Counted from the stretch's first letter, positions 22,973 to 35,163 are shown. The stretch is 64,000 nucleotides of DNA from Pyronema omphalodes (GCA_024516155.1 JAJJXM010000074.1:62001-126000); one strand, 5' to 3'. Notes: generated by a model not told the origin, from the letters alone. Numbers and translations are program-made.

Positions 22973-25900
22973 ATGGATCCGCTCAGCATCACTGCAGCCG
23001 TTGCTGGCTTCCTCAGTCTCGCCGGCCAGATCGCTACGACACTCAACGCCTACGTCGATAGTGTTCGATCAGCCCCCAACGAAGTAAAGAGCCTTTATCT
23101 AGAAGTCAAAGCATTGAGCCAGGTCCTTGGGAAATTCGCACAGTTCGTGAAGGATGATCTTCATGGAGACTGTGTACTTTTCGATGCAGTGGAATCTTGT
23201 GGCTACCAACTGAAGGCCCTTGATGGTAAACTTGCAGATCTTTCGAAAGCCTTCTCTAAGGGGAAGTTGCAAGAATGGGCCAAACGGATGGGCTGGCCGC
23301 TCAAGAAGGACGATGTTCAGCAGACGATATTTGCACTACAGCGTTTTACGCATATTTTTCAGTTCTCGATGGTAACCAAGAATTAGTATGTATATTCACG
23401 TGGAATTCAGTCGAAGAATCACGGCTCTAACGCATAACAGTGAGCTTTTGTCCCAAACATCGTCAGCCGTTCTTTCCCGACTCGACGACGATCGGCAAAA
23501 CTTACAGAACATCTTCAAAACGCTTGAGATCATGTCAATGTCAGTGCCTGCAGATTTACAAAAGCAAATGACGGAGATATCGGAGATGAAAACGCTGGTT
23601 ACTGAACTCGCTAAACTCAACGTCAAAGAAATCCACAATATCTCACTCGGTGTGCGTGACGTTCAAGGGACATTACAAGGTGACTCCACAAAACTCGGTG
23701 TCCGCGCTACCGACTGACACGCTGCAGATAATGATATTCAGAAGATAATGCCATTGATATCACCGCTAGAAATCCACAAAAGACATGAAGACATCCGCCA
23801 GAAACGGCTTGAAGGTACAGGTAATTGGTTTCTCGTTGAACCGGCGTTCCGAAAATGGAGCGAAGGCGAATCGCATGATATCAATATAAATCCTGTTTTA
23901 GCATGCTCTGGAGACCCTGGAGCAGGAAAGTCTGTCATCTGGTACGTTGTCATTCCTGTGACTTTCACAGGTCGAAACTCACCAACATTGCATTACGCAG
24001 TTCCCTTGTGTTCGATTATCTCGAGAAGCGATTTCTCTCCGAAGAAGGAACTTGTTTAGCCTGCCTTTACTGTGATTACCAGAATAATGAGATTCAAACT
24101 CCGGTAAACATGATTGGTGTGCTGTTGAAGCAGGTCATCCTGCAACTCAACTCGTCGAGGCTATTAGATACAGATACCATCTCAACGTTGAAGAAGCATC
24201 TCAATGCGCAGAAACATATTGGTTTGGACGAAGGATGTCGATTGTTGGGCGAGACAGTCAAGCAGCTTCGAAGGTTTTATATCTGCATTGATGCCTTGGA
24301 TGAGTGTGACGAGGGGCACCGGGAAACGTTCATACAAGCACTCGCAAGGTTATCAAGCAACTGCGGCCAACTCCATACAATCCGAATATTCTTCACGACA
24401 AGACCGCACATCAAGTGGGAGGAACTCATAAATGGTAATCAAGGAATCGGCTCTTTGGACCACATATGTTTGAAGGCACGCCCAGAGGATTTACGCATGT
24501 ATATTGCGCATGAGATTGAGCACGACAAGAACAAGGAGTGTATGGACGACGAGCTCAGGAAAGAAATTCTGGATACGATCGTGACTAATTCTGACGGAAT
24601 GTACGTTTCAAATGTTTATCTGATACCGAAATGTTAATAGTGATTTCACTAATAACGTTGGCCGTTTTCAATCATGGTTATGGAGCACAGCTGATACTTT
24701 CATCCAATGCAGGTTCCTAATGGCCTCGCTGCAGATACAGACGGTATTGGACGAGGCAACTATCACCATGCGAAGCAACGCGCTCCGTAATATGCCCGAG
24801 AAACTTGAAGCCGCATTCGAGGGTACAATCAACAGGATCATGAACCAGAAATCCCAGAGATCGAAACAAGCCATGGACGTTCTCAAGTGGGTGTTTCTCG
24901 CGAAGCGTCCATTGAAGATGATCGAGCTACGGCATGCACTCTCCGTCACGATCGATCCGAACACAATGCAACCTGGAAATCTGACAATCTTACACGATAA
25001 GACAGTCGACTGGAGAAACTTCCCCTCCGAGAAATCAGTCATAGATTGGTGCCTTGGCTTGATTGTCATAGATGACGAGACGGCTACTGTCCGTCTTGTT
25101 CATAAATCGCTGCACGACCACCTGACACAATTACATGCCAACGGCGAAATATTCCGAAACGGCCACACTGAGATGGCATATACCTGCCTACAATATATGT
25201 CCTACAACGATTACGAATCTGAAATCGACTCTTCAGAACCAGAAATCACTTGGGACATCAAGTGTAAACGCCTGGACAAGTACCGCCTTCTGGACTATGC
25301 AGTCAAATACTTTCGGCACCACTTACTTGACCAGAGTAGCTGCACAACTGATTTGATCAATGCCTTTTTCCCAGATAGCATCAACATAAATCGAATTTCG
25401 ACTGGATTGCGCTCGGACTTCTTGTCTCCGTTCCTGCGCTATCGGAGTGACTGGGAGAGCGAAAGACACGAATACATTCCGACAAGCCAGATTCATCTTC
25501 GTTTACAGTTTGCCATTAGCTGTGGTTCAGAAGATTCTTTCACCAGTCTTCTCGACGCATCTAACCCAAACATGGATTATGATACCAGGTTGGGTGGCAG
25601 TACAATGCTGCTACAGGCATCATTGGTTGGCAAGGATGGGATTGTGCAAGTTCTATTGAAGAGAGGGGTCAATATTAACCTGGCTGATTCCACGCACTGC
25701 ACTGCATTATCACGGGCATCCGAAAAGGGCCATGATTCAGTTGTGAAGCTGCTCCTCGATGCTGATGGTATCGACATCAACTCCAAGGACGATGCATTTG
25801 GCCAAACTGCATTATCATGGGCATCCCGATATGGCCGTGATTCAGTTGTAAAGCTGCTCCTCGATGCTGATGGTATTGACATCAACTCCCAGGACAGTTT

Positions 25901-27173
25901 CGGCCAACCCGCATTATCATGGGCATCTAAAAATGGCCATGATTCGGTTGTGAAGCTGCTCCTTGATACTGATGGTATCGATCTCAACTCCCAGGACAGG
26001 AGCGGCCAAACTGCATTATCATTGGCTTCTGAAAATGGCCGTGATGCAGTTGTGAAGCTGCTCCTCGATACTGATGGTATCGATCTCAACTCCAAGGACG
26101 ATAAATATGGCCAAACTGCATTATCCTGGGCATCCGAAAATGGCCATCAATCAGTTGTGAAGCTGCTCCTCGATGCTGATGGTATTGACATCAACTCCCA
26201 GGACAGTTTCGGCCAAACTGCATTGTTATGGGCATCGAAAAATGGCCATGATTCAGTTGTGAAGCTGCTCCTCCATGCTGATGGTATCGACATCAACTCC
26301 CAGGACAGTTACGGCCAAACTGCATTGTTATGGGCATCGAAAAATGGCCATGATTCAGTTGTGAAGCTGCTCCTCCATGCTGATGGTATCGACATCAACT
26401 CCAAGGACGATGAATATAGCCAAACCGCACTATCCTGGGCATCTGAAAAGGGCCATGATTCAGTTGTGAAGCTGCTCCTCAATACTGATGGTGTCGATAT
26501 CAACTCCAGGGACCGTCGATATGGCCAAACTCCATTATTATGGGCATCCCGATATGGCCATGATTCGGTTGTAAAGCTGCTCCTCGATGCTGATGGTATC
26601 GACATCAACTCCAAGGACAGTCGATATGGCCAAACCGCACTATCATGGGCATCCGAAAATGGCCATGATTCAGTTGTGAAGCTGCTCCTCGATGCTGATG
26701 GTATCGACATCAACTCCCAGAGTATTAGCGGCCGAACTGCATTATCATGGGCATGCCAAAATGGCCATGATTCAGTTGTGAAGCTACTACTGCAGGCTGA
26801 TGGTATCGACATCAACTCCAAGGACAGTCGATATGGCCAAACTGCATTATCATGGGCATCCGAGAAGGGCCATGATTCAGTTGTGAAGCTGCTGCTCGAT
26901 ACTGATGGTATTGATATTAACTCACCCAGTAGTAACGGCCGAACTGCATTATCATTGGCATGCAAAAATGGCCATGATTCAGTTGTGAAGCTGCTTCTCA
27001 TGTGTGATGGTATCGATGTCAACTGCATAGACAATGAGGGGCTTACCGCTTTGTCTCTGGCATATCGGAAACGTAATGAGTCGACTGCGCAACTACTCCT
27101 TGCTGCTGGAGCTATTGTTCAAGACGATGACTCCATACTGCCCGGTGAGGTCCCAGAGAATATGAATAACTGA
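22973..27173 (+). CDS. NLR gene A: fungal N-domain-NACHT-ankyrin STAND protein, 5 exons, 1,308 aa
   Basis: Exons are 22973-23385, 23441-23679, 23728-23941, 24001-24600 and 24713-27173, all in frame. Residues 1-137 form the fungal STAND N-terminal domain (start MDPLSITAAV). A coiled region, about 138-217, precedes NACHT. The P-loop GDPGAGKS lies at 279-286 with K285. Walker B FYICIDALDE is at 381-390 and the RIFFTTRPH sensor near 417-425. A helical or winged-helix linker runs to about 750. Ankyrins fill about 751-1295: 13 near-identical 34/35-residue units with core GHDSVVKLLL plus two or three diverged flanking ones. Family knowledge: such NLRs sense a ligand through the repeats, oligomerise by NACHT and trigger defence or incompatibility through the N-domain. 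The ligand here is unknown. All motifs are intact, so it is probably functional. Confidence 0.9.
25690..27100 (+). repeat. Ankyrin-coding tandem repeats of gene A
   Basis: Thirteen units of 102 or 105 bp share the codons for GHDSVVKLLL and DGIDINSKD almost exactly at DNA level. Two unit types alternate, depending on whether the loop has one extra residue (for example KDSRYGQ against QDSFGQ). Such near-identity inside one gene points to concerted evolution. Confidence 0.9.
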
Positions 27174-28379
27174 CCGAATAACCGAGCGTTTGCTCATGCG
27201 CGGATATAATAGTGTCAGTGAATGCAATACCTGGAAGGCTCAGAGTCACTCGGTCGTTTTATCTTTGTTTCTCTTTTTTTATCTTTTTCTTCTTCTTTAT
27301 CTTTCTGTTGATGAACACGGGTATTTGTCGTGCGAGAATTCTTTGAAAAATGTACTTGCGGTTGGTGACAGATACATAGTATCAAGGATGTCATTTGGTG
27401 CTTCGTTGGTGATGGGATGATCTTTGCTTGTGGATGTGATTGTCGTCTTTCGCTTTCTTTTTCATTTCTGTTTTCGATTTACGAAGTTATGACTATCTTC
27501 TAGTTTATTTCTATGACATGATGTTTTTGAATTTCAATATCACGTAGCGGTAACAGTTCCCGAACCAGGATTTTCTGAATCCTGGTGTTGAGGCAACTAC
27601 CAGAATTAGTCATCCATCGTACAAAGCAGTTCTTATACATCCCATATATCAGTGTCCTACGGAGAGGTATTGGAGGATCCCTCGATTGGAACAAATGGCA
27701 GTGACACTCACATGCACACTGGCTGAACCGACTATTGTTCGGAACAGATGGAGAGTAATCACATTCGAAAGTCAGTATGTCTATATGTGTTGGAGACTGC
27801 GATATAGGCGATGCATGATGATGTTTCGGCCAGCGGTAGAAGAACAAGAAATGACACTCCCCGTCCACTAGAGGCTACAAATAAAATAAATATAGGTAGT
27901 AGATACTCTACGCTCTGCCGTTGTCCTTCAGGGCGAATTTGATTCCTGAATCTGGGAGTTCGATACGGACTTATTCTTGTCGGGCCGCTGAACACTCAAT
28001 CAGGTAGTTGTGCATCAAGTTGATTTTCATCCATTCGAACTAGAAGTATACGAAGCAGTCATAACGTACTTCAAAGACGGACGTTCATATGAGGAGAATA
28101 AAACAATGCACAAAGGGCGCACAACCTGAACTACAACCCGGCCCCGAAGTATTCCTGAATATGAGTGATGGATGATGAATAAACAACCATGCCATACCCA
28201 TTTTCAACCACAACGATCGAAAGCTTTTGGTTTCGTCATAGAAGACAGTTTTAGCATTTATAAAATATTCAGTTGTGGAGGTGAGCTCCACCCCAAACTT
28301 GAGCACGGTGAATGCAGACATCTGGCAGTGGATGCCGGACGTACGCTTACACACAGCCTTATGTATACCCTGATACACA

Positions 28380-28440
28380 CCCAATTCATTTGCACCCAAT
28401 TCATTTGCACGCAGTTCATGTCCACCAAGTTCATGTACAT
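28380..28440 (+). repeat. Minisatellite, about 15-bp unit CCAATTCATTTGCAC
   Basis: Four imperfect copies. The matching places in units 2 (about 40155-40202) and 3 (about 55058-55104) have three, with different variants. Confidence 0.7.
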
Positions 28441-29338
28441 AAAACAGTATCACCTATTTGCCGACTATGTTTTCTTTTCTATATATGTATAGCACAACAC
28501 AGATGTCTCTCTGGTACGAATGTGAAAGCAAAGATGTGTGGATGGATTTCAAATCATCTAGATACGATACTGACATATGGTGTAGCGATAAAACTCAACG
28601 GTCTTAACCCATAGTCAAAATACTCGCCTGAAGTGCAGTATCCGGGTATCTGAGTATCTTGACATATGAACCAACCTCGCCTTGCCCTCACCCCGCCCAT
28701 AATCGAAATGTATCATTTGGCTGGACCAAAATATCAAACCATCTCAGTTGTCTATCTTATCTATGTCATGTAACCGATGTCCGGTGCTCTGTGCTTTTTT
28801 CTCTGTGCTCTGTGTTTTTCTAACCGCTTACACCACTCTATGAATTACTCGTAGTCTCATATACTATATTCCTCACCAGTGCCTGAGCACAATGCATCCG
28901 CCATCATTCCCCGCCATTATTCCCCGCCACTGGTCTCCATGATTCTCCATTCGAGTGCATACTCCGTTACCGCTCTTGTCGATTTTTCGAGCCCAATCTC
29001 GATATCCTAAGTTTGTCATTATTCTGCATTATTCCCCGCTGCTGACCATGATTCGTTATGCATTTTCTGTTTTCAATCAAAATATTCACGGATAATCGCA
29101 GGCGTTCCCGGAAATCATCTCTAATCACCTATACACGAAGTCTAACGAAGTCCATTCTCCTACTGATATTATTCCGCAGACCTTATACGTCATACCTCAT
29201 ACCTCAAAGCCTATATAATCGGCTCACGGAGCCATCCTCACCTCGCTTTTCTTTGCCACGCTTTCGTTTCCAGCATCCCTTCGCGCTCCCCTTCCCCTGC
29301 CAACCAACCAGGTTCCAATTTCTCGAACCCTACTGATA

Positions 29339-29995
29339 TCGGCTAAATTCCAAGCCCCACCAAATCAAGTCGACCCAAGATCACATGACGACATTCTAGA
29401 CCATCCTCCATCCATGTTGCGCTAACCACCATTAGCTTCTTTGCTCGCGTACCTGCATCATGCATCTAAAAGTGGAAGGTGTGGAGATGAAACGGGTCCG
29501 TGTCGCCTTCGCGTCGCCTTCGCGTCGTTGCGGTGGCTTGATGGGAGATGAAGATGAAGATGCTGGACAGCTCTTGGAAGCCTGGGGAATGGGGGAAAGG
29601 AGATGATTGTTTTTTATATGTGGGCGTGATGATTTTTGTGGATTTCTATTTTGATATTTTAGTATATTTTTGTGGTTTTACGCGTTTGTGGTTGCGAATG
29701 TGGATAAGGACGTGAATGACTGTAGTTTGCGGAGTGGCAGAGGAGAAAAACCTCTTCGGATTTCGCGTGCTTCGCGTGCTTCGCGTGGCGACGAGGCTAG
29801 CTGGGAAAGTACGAGCGTGCTGTGCGGTGCGGAGAGAATCATGAGAATCTGCCGCGATAGACATTCATTGATTACGACATAAAGTTCATCACAAATTTCG
29901 TCAATTATATATGTAAATCTCACCCGTCTACAAAACATCAATCGATAAAATTGCTTCCCATAATCGTCGATCGATAGGTCGAAAGCAGATGAGAT
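29339..29995 (+). repeat. Tail repeat, copy after gene A
   Basis: Begins TCGGCTAAA and contains AAGATCACATGAC, then GCTCGCGTACCTGCATCATG, then a G-rich segment with repeated TTCGCGTG. A diverged copy starts at 33208, directly after the MULE-like relic, and further copies occur in each unit. It marks the 3' end of the ancestral gene unit. Confidence 0.7.
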
Positions 29996-30130
29996 TACAA
30001 GTCAGGTACCCGCGACCGTGATCCCCAATTGAGGCAATGCATTTGTATATGGAGGGCCAAAAGAATTATGCCATAAAATCAAGAGCAGATGTATGTCGCA
30101 TGCACAATATCCTGCAACTGCACTTTCTAG

Positions 30131-30673
30131 TATGGTGCCGGCCACTTAGTAGGGCTAGCGTCTTGTCAAAGTCTTGGCATATACAAAACATAAATTCTGA
30201 TTACTAAGCGCCGAGTGATGATGTATGAACCAGTTTTCCCATACAAAGCCTTCCAAGACCTGATTAATAAGTATCGAGTGATGACCCCTGAACTTGGTTT
30301 CCCAAAGCAGGGCCACCGAAAAGGTACTAGTGTAATATCATAATATATCACTCGGTTTGTACTAGTCTCGATCCGGTATATACTATGCCTATTAGGGTAT
30401 GGCGTGCATAATAGAGCCTCGCTAGTGATGCATTCAAAAGTCCCCTCTGCCACCAAAACATGTGTCACTTTCAAACGCTATCTACTCCACAACCACGCCT
30501 CCAAATCGAATTTTGACGCCCCAGAATTGTTCTCTGACGTCTATTCTACAAAGTTGGGGCATTAAAATTAATAATTTTTTTCGTCGCGAGGAGGAGATAC
30601 GGTCGGCGCGGGGGGGTTGTTTTGAGGCCTCAGATCCCTGTCGCGCTAGCCCTACTAAGTTGCCGGCACCATA
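30131..30673. mobile_element. 543-bp inverted-repeat element (MITE-like) in unit 1
   Basis: The ends are 30-bp inverted repeats starting TATGGTGCCGGC, with one mismatch (CCACTTAG against CAACTTAG). The termini can be read as TA-flanked, as in Tc1/mariner-type elements. There is no transposase frame. Compared with units 2 and 3, about 1.6 kb is missing exactly where the element sits, so insertion was accompanied by or followed by deletion. Confidence 0.7.
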
Positions 30674-31388
30674 CATACAAAGACGGTGTCGATGGCAACG
30701 GCATCGACGCCTTTTGGTCTCCACGACAGGGGTGCGACAGGGATTAAAATGGTATGAGGTGATACCTTGCGATTGGAGGGTTTTCTTACTTACCCGGATG
30801 TTCGCAACCACGTTAACCATATCTTAGTGCCGCTGGCTTGGCAATTTTTTCGCCAATAAAACATGTTTTTAGGCTCCACATTGGCGCGCCTGGACATGCA
30901 AACACCATTGACACATTTTCTGCCGCCCATACAAAATACACGGGGTTTTAACACTGTACTATGTACTCTTCAAATTTCTTCTGAATTTCATCTTTTTGGG
31001 TGGAGTGTTGTACTTCAGAAGGTTAAGTTAAATGGTACGCCCCAGACTGTTTTGTTTTTTTTGTTTTTTTTGTTTTTTTTTTTTTTTTTTTTTTACATTT
31101 GCATTGTTGTGCTGCGGGGCGGCGTTTGGCGTGCCGTCGGATTATTTTCATCATGGGCGGCACCGTCTTCCTTCCGCACACCACAGTTGTACAACTGACC
31201 ATCACTCCTGATACACATACCGAAATCGGTTACGTAAGGGACTACTCAACACACGCGAATGCTAACCGATCACAAAAATTCCTGTGTACGGCGCTGGCTA
31301 CTGCTTCACCCGAAGTGGTATGTTTGCATACTGTTCGCTGTCTAGGATTCATTTCATGCTGCTGTCTTTCAACCAGACGGCAGTATTT
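30674..31388 (+). other. 5' flank of relic P1
   Basis: Nearly identical to 43620-44335 in unit 2. The left part also matches 58750-59103 in unit 3. It contains a T-rich tract at about 31050-31095. The 31100-31388 part is not found in unit 3 and its origin is unclear. No gene is supported. Confidence 0.55.
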
Positions 31389-32676
31389 TCGAGGCTATTA
31401 GACGCAGATACCATCTCAACATTGAAAAGGCATCTCAATGCACAGAAAGGTGTTGATCTGGAGGAGGGATGTTGATTGTTAGGGGAGACTATCAAGCAGC
31501 TTCGAAGGTTCTATATCTGCATTGATGCCTTGGACGAGAGCGATGAGGCGCACCGGGCAAAGCTCATGCAAGCTCTCGCGAAGATATCAAGCAACTGTAG
31601 CCAACCGGATACAATCCGTCTATTCTTCACGACGAGACCGCATATCAAATTTGAGGCACTTGTGAAGCGTGATCCGGGATTTGGCTCTCTACACCACATA
31701 TGTTTGAAGGCACACCAAGAGGATATCAGAATATATATTGCGCATGAGATTGACGTAAACCAGGATGAGGAGTGTGTGAATGAAAATCTCAAGAGAGAAT
31801 CTCTGGATACCATCGTTGCTAATTCTGACGGCATGTGAGTTTCTGAAGCCTTTCCCGATACCGAAGTCTTGAGCATGGATGCATCTGATGTCATTGGGGG
31901 TCTTGAACGTTGGCTGTGATCCCTGACTGACCTCATCCTTCAATGCAGGTTCCTACTAGCTGCGCTGCAGATACAAACGGTCTTAGAGAAGACAACTATC
32001 AGAAAACGAAGAGACGCGCTGCATAATATGCCTATGAAACTCGGAACTGCGTCTCAACGTACAATTGATAGGATCATAAAGCCGCCGAAAACCCAGACAT
32101 CTGAACAAGGCATGGATGTTCTCAACTTCAAGTGGGTATTTTTCGCAAAACGTCCATTGACGATGATTGAGCTACGCCATGCCCTCTCCGTCACGATCGA
32201 TCCCAGCCCAATGCAAGCGGGGAAACTGGCAATGTCATACGATAAGACGGTCGACTGGGAAAACTTTTCTTCTGAGAAATCACTGATAGATTGTTGCCTC
32301 GGCCTGATCATCATTGATGAGGAGACATCTGCTGTCCGTCTTGTCCATAAATCAGTACACGACCACCTGGCACAGTTACACGATAACTGCTGAATATCCC
32401 CTGACGGTCATTCCGAGATGGCCTACACATCTCTACAATACATACATGTCTTACAGCGACGATCGATATGAAATAGACTCTTCAACACCAGCAGGCGATT
32501 CGTGTATCCAAGATAATCGCCTGGGGACGCACCACCTTCTCGATTATGCAGTCAAATACTTTGGGCACCACTTATGTAACCAGAGTGGCTGCACAGCTGA
32601 TATGATCAATGCCTTTTTTCCAAATAGCATCAACCTAAATCGAAGCTCGACAGGATTACGCTCAGAATTCTTATCT
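31389..32676 (+). pseudogene. NLR relic P1 (NACHT part and linker only)
   Basis: Homology starts inside exon 4 of the intact genes (RLLDADTISTLKRHL) and runs through the NACHT Walker B region, the exon 4/5 intron and the linker domain to LRSEFLS. The P-loop, N-domain and all ankyrins are absent. Breaks include a TGA in place of CGA at about 31473, a TGA after LHDNC at about 32391 and a 4-bp insertion near 32448. Walker B reads IDALDES instead of IDALDEC. It lies in the same direction as genes A and B. P2 shares its first stop, so decay preceded the last duplication. Confidence 0.9.
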
Positions 32677-33207
32677 GGTTTACTAAAAAAAACATAAAAT
32701 CCGACAATTAAAAAAAAAAAAAACAAAAAAAAAAAAAAAAAAAAAGAAAAAAAGAGAAAAAAATTTGGACAATGTAAACCCCTATGGAAGTACGTGCGTC
32801 CGGATAGAAAGCACGCGCGCAAAGACAGCACACACGAATGAAGACGCGACTGAATGAGAAATATTGATGCTAATAATTGCAGCGTGATTGATTCAGAAAT
32901 TGAATATCTATTATTTATTATTTGATATTGGTTATATATTTTTTCATTTTATTTTATTTTATTTTTACAAAATCTGGGTGAAAACACCACACGTCACATC
33001 CGACCGAGGACTTCCAGTGTGCGCATCAATTCAGCCCCGCGGGCCCCCCCATTGTGCGCTATCCCCTTTCTGATCGGCGTCGCGGTACGGGCGGACGACA
33101 ATGCGATTGGCAATAAACGCGCTGGGCGGGCGACGAGCGCACGGAGACATTGGCGATGAGCACTCTCCGCCACACATACTCCTTTGTCATTCAGTAGACC
33201 TTTGCTC
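32677..33207 (+). mobile_element. MULE-like element relic, copy 1
   Basis: From GGTTTACTAAAAA to TAGACCTTTGCTC this is homologous to the right two-thirds of the complete element at 45691-46484. It includes TTTGGACA-TGTAAACCCC, the ATTTTATTTTATTTT tract and GGAGACATTGGCGATGAGCAC. The left end is missing and most of the right terminal inverted repeat is lost, leaving only the last 13 bp. It is fused directly to the broken NLR frame. A long A-rich stretch lies at about 32709-32760. Confidence 0.8.
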
Positions 33208-33850
33208 TCGGCTAAAGTCACATCAAATCAAGTCAAGATCACATGACATAACGCTCTCCATCCAGCGCTAGTCATCATTAGCTCGCATACCTGCATGTGA
33301 AAGAGGAAGGTGTCCCTGGTGCGGAGGTTCGGGTATGCGCTGGGCGCGTCCGTGGCTCAAGCGAGATGAGATGAAGCCTGGAGATGTTGGGTAACGCTGG
33401 AAGCGGGTGTAGTCGGTGATGAAGGTGAAGGGAAGAGGGGGGGGGGGGGGGTAATGTTTTCACATGTGTAAGCGGTTTTATGAATTATGTGATTTGATTT
33501 TGGTTTTTTACAAATGGTTTATGGGAGGATGCGGATGTGGCACGCCGAGTGGCCGAGGAAAAATCGGATTTTCGCGTCTGTTGGCGTCTTCGCGTGGTGA
33601 CGTTGCGGCGAGGACGAGGCTAAGGGGTATGTCCGCGTCCGGGGGATGTGCGCTCGCGGGGAGCGATGATCGTGAGATGAGAATGGGAATCGAGAATATA
33701 TTGGTTGATGATTCTTACTGCTGAAGACAAAGAAAAGATATTGACTCGGAATATCAATTGATGAGGAAGAAGTACACTGTATTTCCTTACTTTCTTCGGT
33801 GATATTCAATAACTATATCTACTGTTGCCTCTCGGCTATATGAAGTTCAC
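33208..33850 (+). repeat. Tail repeat, copy after P1
   Basis: A diverged copy of 29339-29995, beginning TCGGCTAAAGTC directly at the MULE-like end. It shares AAGATCACATGACA, TTAGCTCGCATACCTGCATG and the segment around TTTTCGCGTCTGTTGG. A poly-G run of about 14 lies at about 33438-33451. Almost identical sequence is at 48595-49237 in unit 2. Confidence 0.75.
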
Positions 33851-35163
33851 CCAGGCTGGATTTCATACGAATTGTCTACAGAATCTGTCAGTCCATGTTG
33901 TGGCTGGCATATCTATTGAGCTTCTGTGAATTTGTCGAAAAGAATGAAAAATAAGAGATCTTGGATATAATGTAACTAACTGTGTGGCTTTGTGAATATT
34001 GACATGTGATGAATAATACGAGGTGGCATCATCCACCAAGCAAAGAAAAATAACTTTTAGAAATTTGTGTCACACTGAGTCTTAATGAATGATTATTCAC
34101 AGCCATTCCGTCTCCCTATTCCACATTATACGGTGATGACTGCTATAGAAGACATATCAAACCAATACAGGAACCATCCAGACGGTGAGCGTACGGATTG
34201 GTGAGGCCGTGTGAGGCGGCGCGGACTGGAGGGGATCAGGGCGGAGGGGTCACATCATACTTCATCCAGTCCTCCACTGACCACCATACTCTTCACCATC
34301 CAAAACAGCAATCCTAGCGCAAACCAAGGTTCTATCTGATAGAGAATTTATACCCTACTAAAAATTGGGCTTCTCCCTCCGCGTCTTGTCTGCTCAGTAC
34401 AAGCGACGGGAATCTGTGGAGAAAAGCAGCATATAGCAGTTCTTGACCTAGGTACCACTCACGCTATTCCAAAAACGTTGTGTGTACACCGACCATCACT
34501 CGAGATGACGTACCAGGATTGGTCGAGCATGGCACATGTCAACCTCGCAACCCTCACCCATTGAGAAAAGTCTGGGGTGTGTACGGAACTGAATACTACA
34601 TCTCCTGAACTGAGGGTTTTCCTGATTGGAGCTGTCTAAAATTGATTGAAACCGCTTTTATCTGATGTATACGACAGTGTTTACCACTGTTGTGATTGTG
34701 GTTGCTTCAAGTGTTCCGAAGAGTGCCACCTATTTATTTATACAGCATGCGAAACACAATGTTACTTTGATCGAGGCTCCCTGGATCGACAACACAGGAA
34801 ACGAGAAAAAGATGGGATGCGTAATGCACGGACGAGTGGCTAGACACACTCTGTGACCAGTTTAAATATCGCTCTAGATTTTTTATCGCGGAATTCATGG
34901 AATTTTGGGGTTGTCGTGTATGTTGTTGCACGAGAAACTGTTCACTATATTTTTGCCGACAAGGCCGTGCATGATCTGCATGAGACGTGCGCAGAGCCTC
35001 AGCTAAGATTAGAAATATGAGACATGCGGGGTAGCGCCCGCTTTTTGAGGTGTACCATCACACTCTCTCCGTCGTTACCAACTACCATTGTTCATCGCTT
35101 ATATCAGTATTCTTCATCTACGGTATTTCTGGTAGACCACGTTGTCAGCACTGTTCAGGCTTC
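33851..35163 (+). promoter_or_regulatory. 5' flank of NLR gene B
   Basis: Virtually identical to 49238-50551 before gene C and more distantly related to the flank of gene A. It should contain the promoter. No core element is assigned. Short frames at 34646-34856 are chance frames also present before C. Confidence 0.6.

Larger units (their letters stand above)
27174..30130 (+). repeat. Downstream noncoding block of unit 1
   Basis: This block is repeated after gene B (38951-41900) and after gene C (53904-57140). The first 0.8 kb is almost identical to the copy after gene B and diverged after C. The later part is in places closer to the copy after C. It contains several short open frames on both strands that are shared between copies but differ in stops. 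I treat it as noncoding duplicated flank. The stretch from about 29339 is a separate repeat described below. Confidence 0.7.

Noticed and set aside
23388..23717. Separate small gene between the N-domain and NACHT of gene A (also in B, C, D)
   Set aside because: It is exon 2 of the NLR read with parts of the flanking introns. Splice signals join it in frame to exons 1 and 3.
26309..27034. Long minus-strand open frame through the ankyrin repeats of gene A (similar ones at 38089-38811 and 53417-53788)
   Set aside because: It is a by-product of the 102/105-bp coding repeats: the antisense frame stays open because the repeat lacks stops there. It has no family features and the sense strand carries clear ankyrins.
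28085..28453. Minus-strand frame of 104-132 codons present in all three downstream blocks
   Set aside because: It overlaps a minisatellite and its start and stop differ between units (unit 1 ends at ATA TGA where units 2 and 3 read on). Copies are similar simply because the DNA is duplicated. Kept as noncoding.
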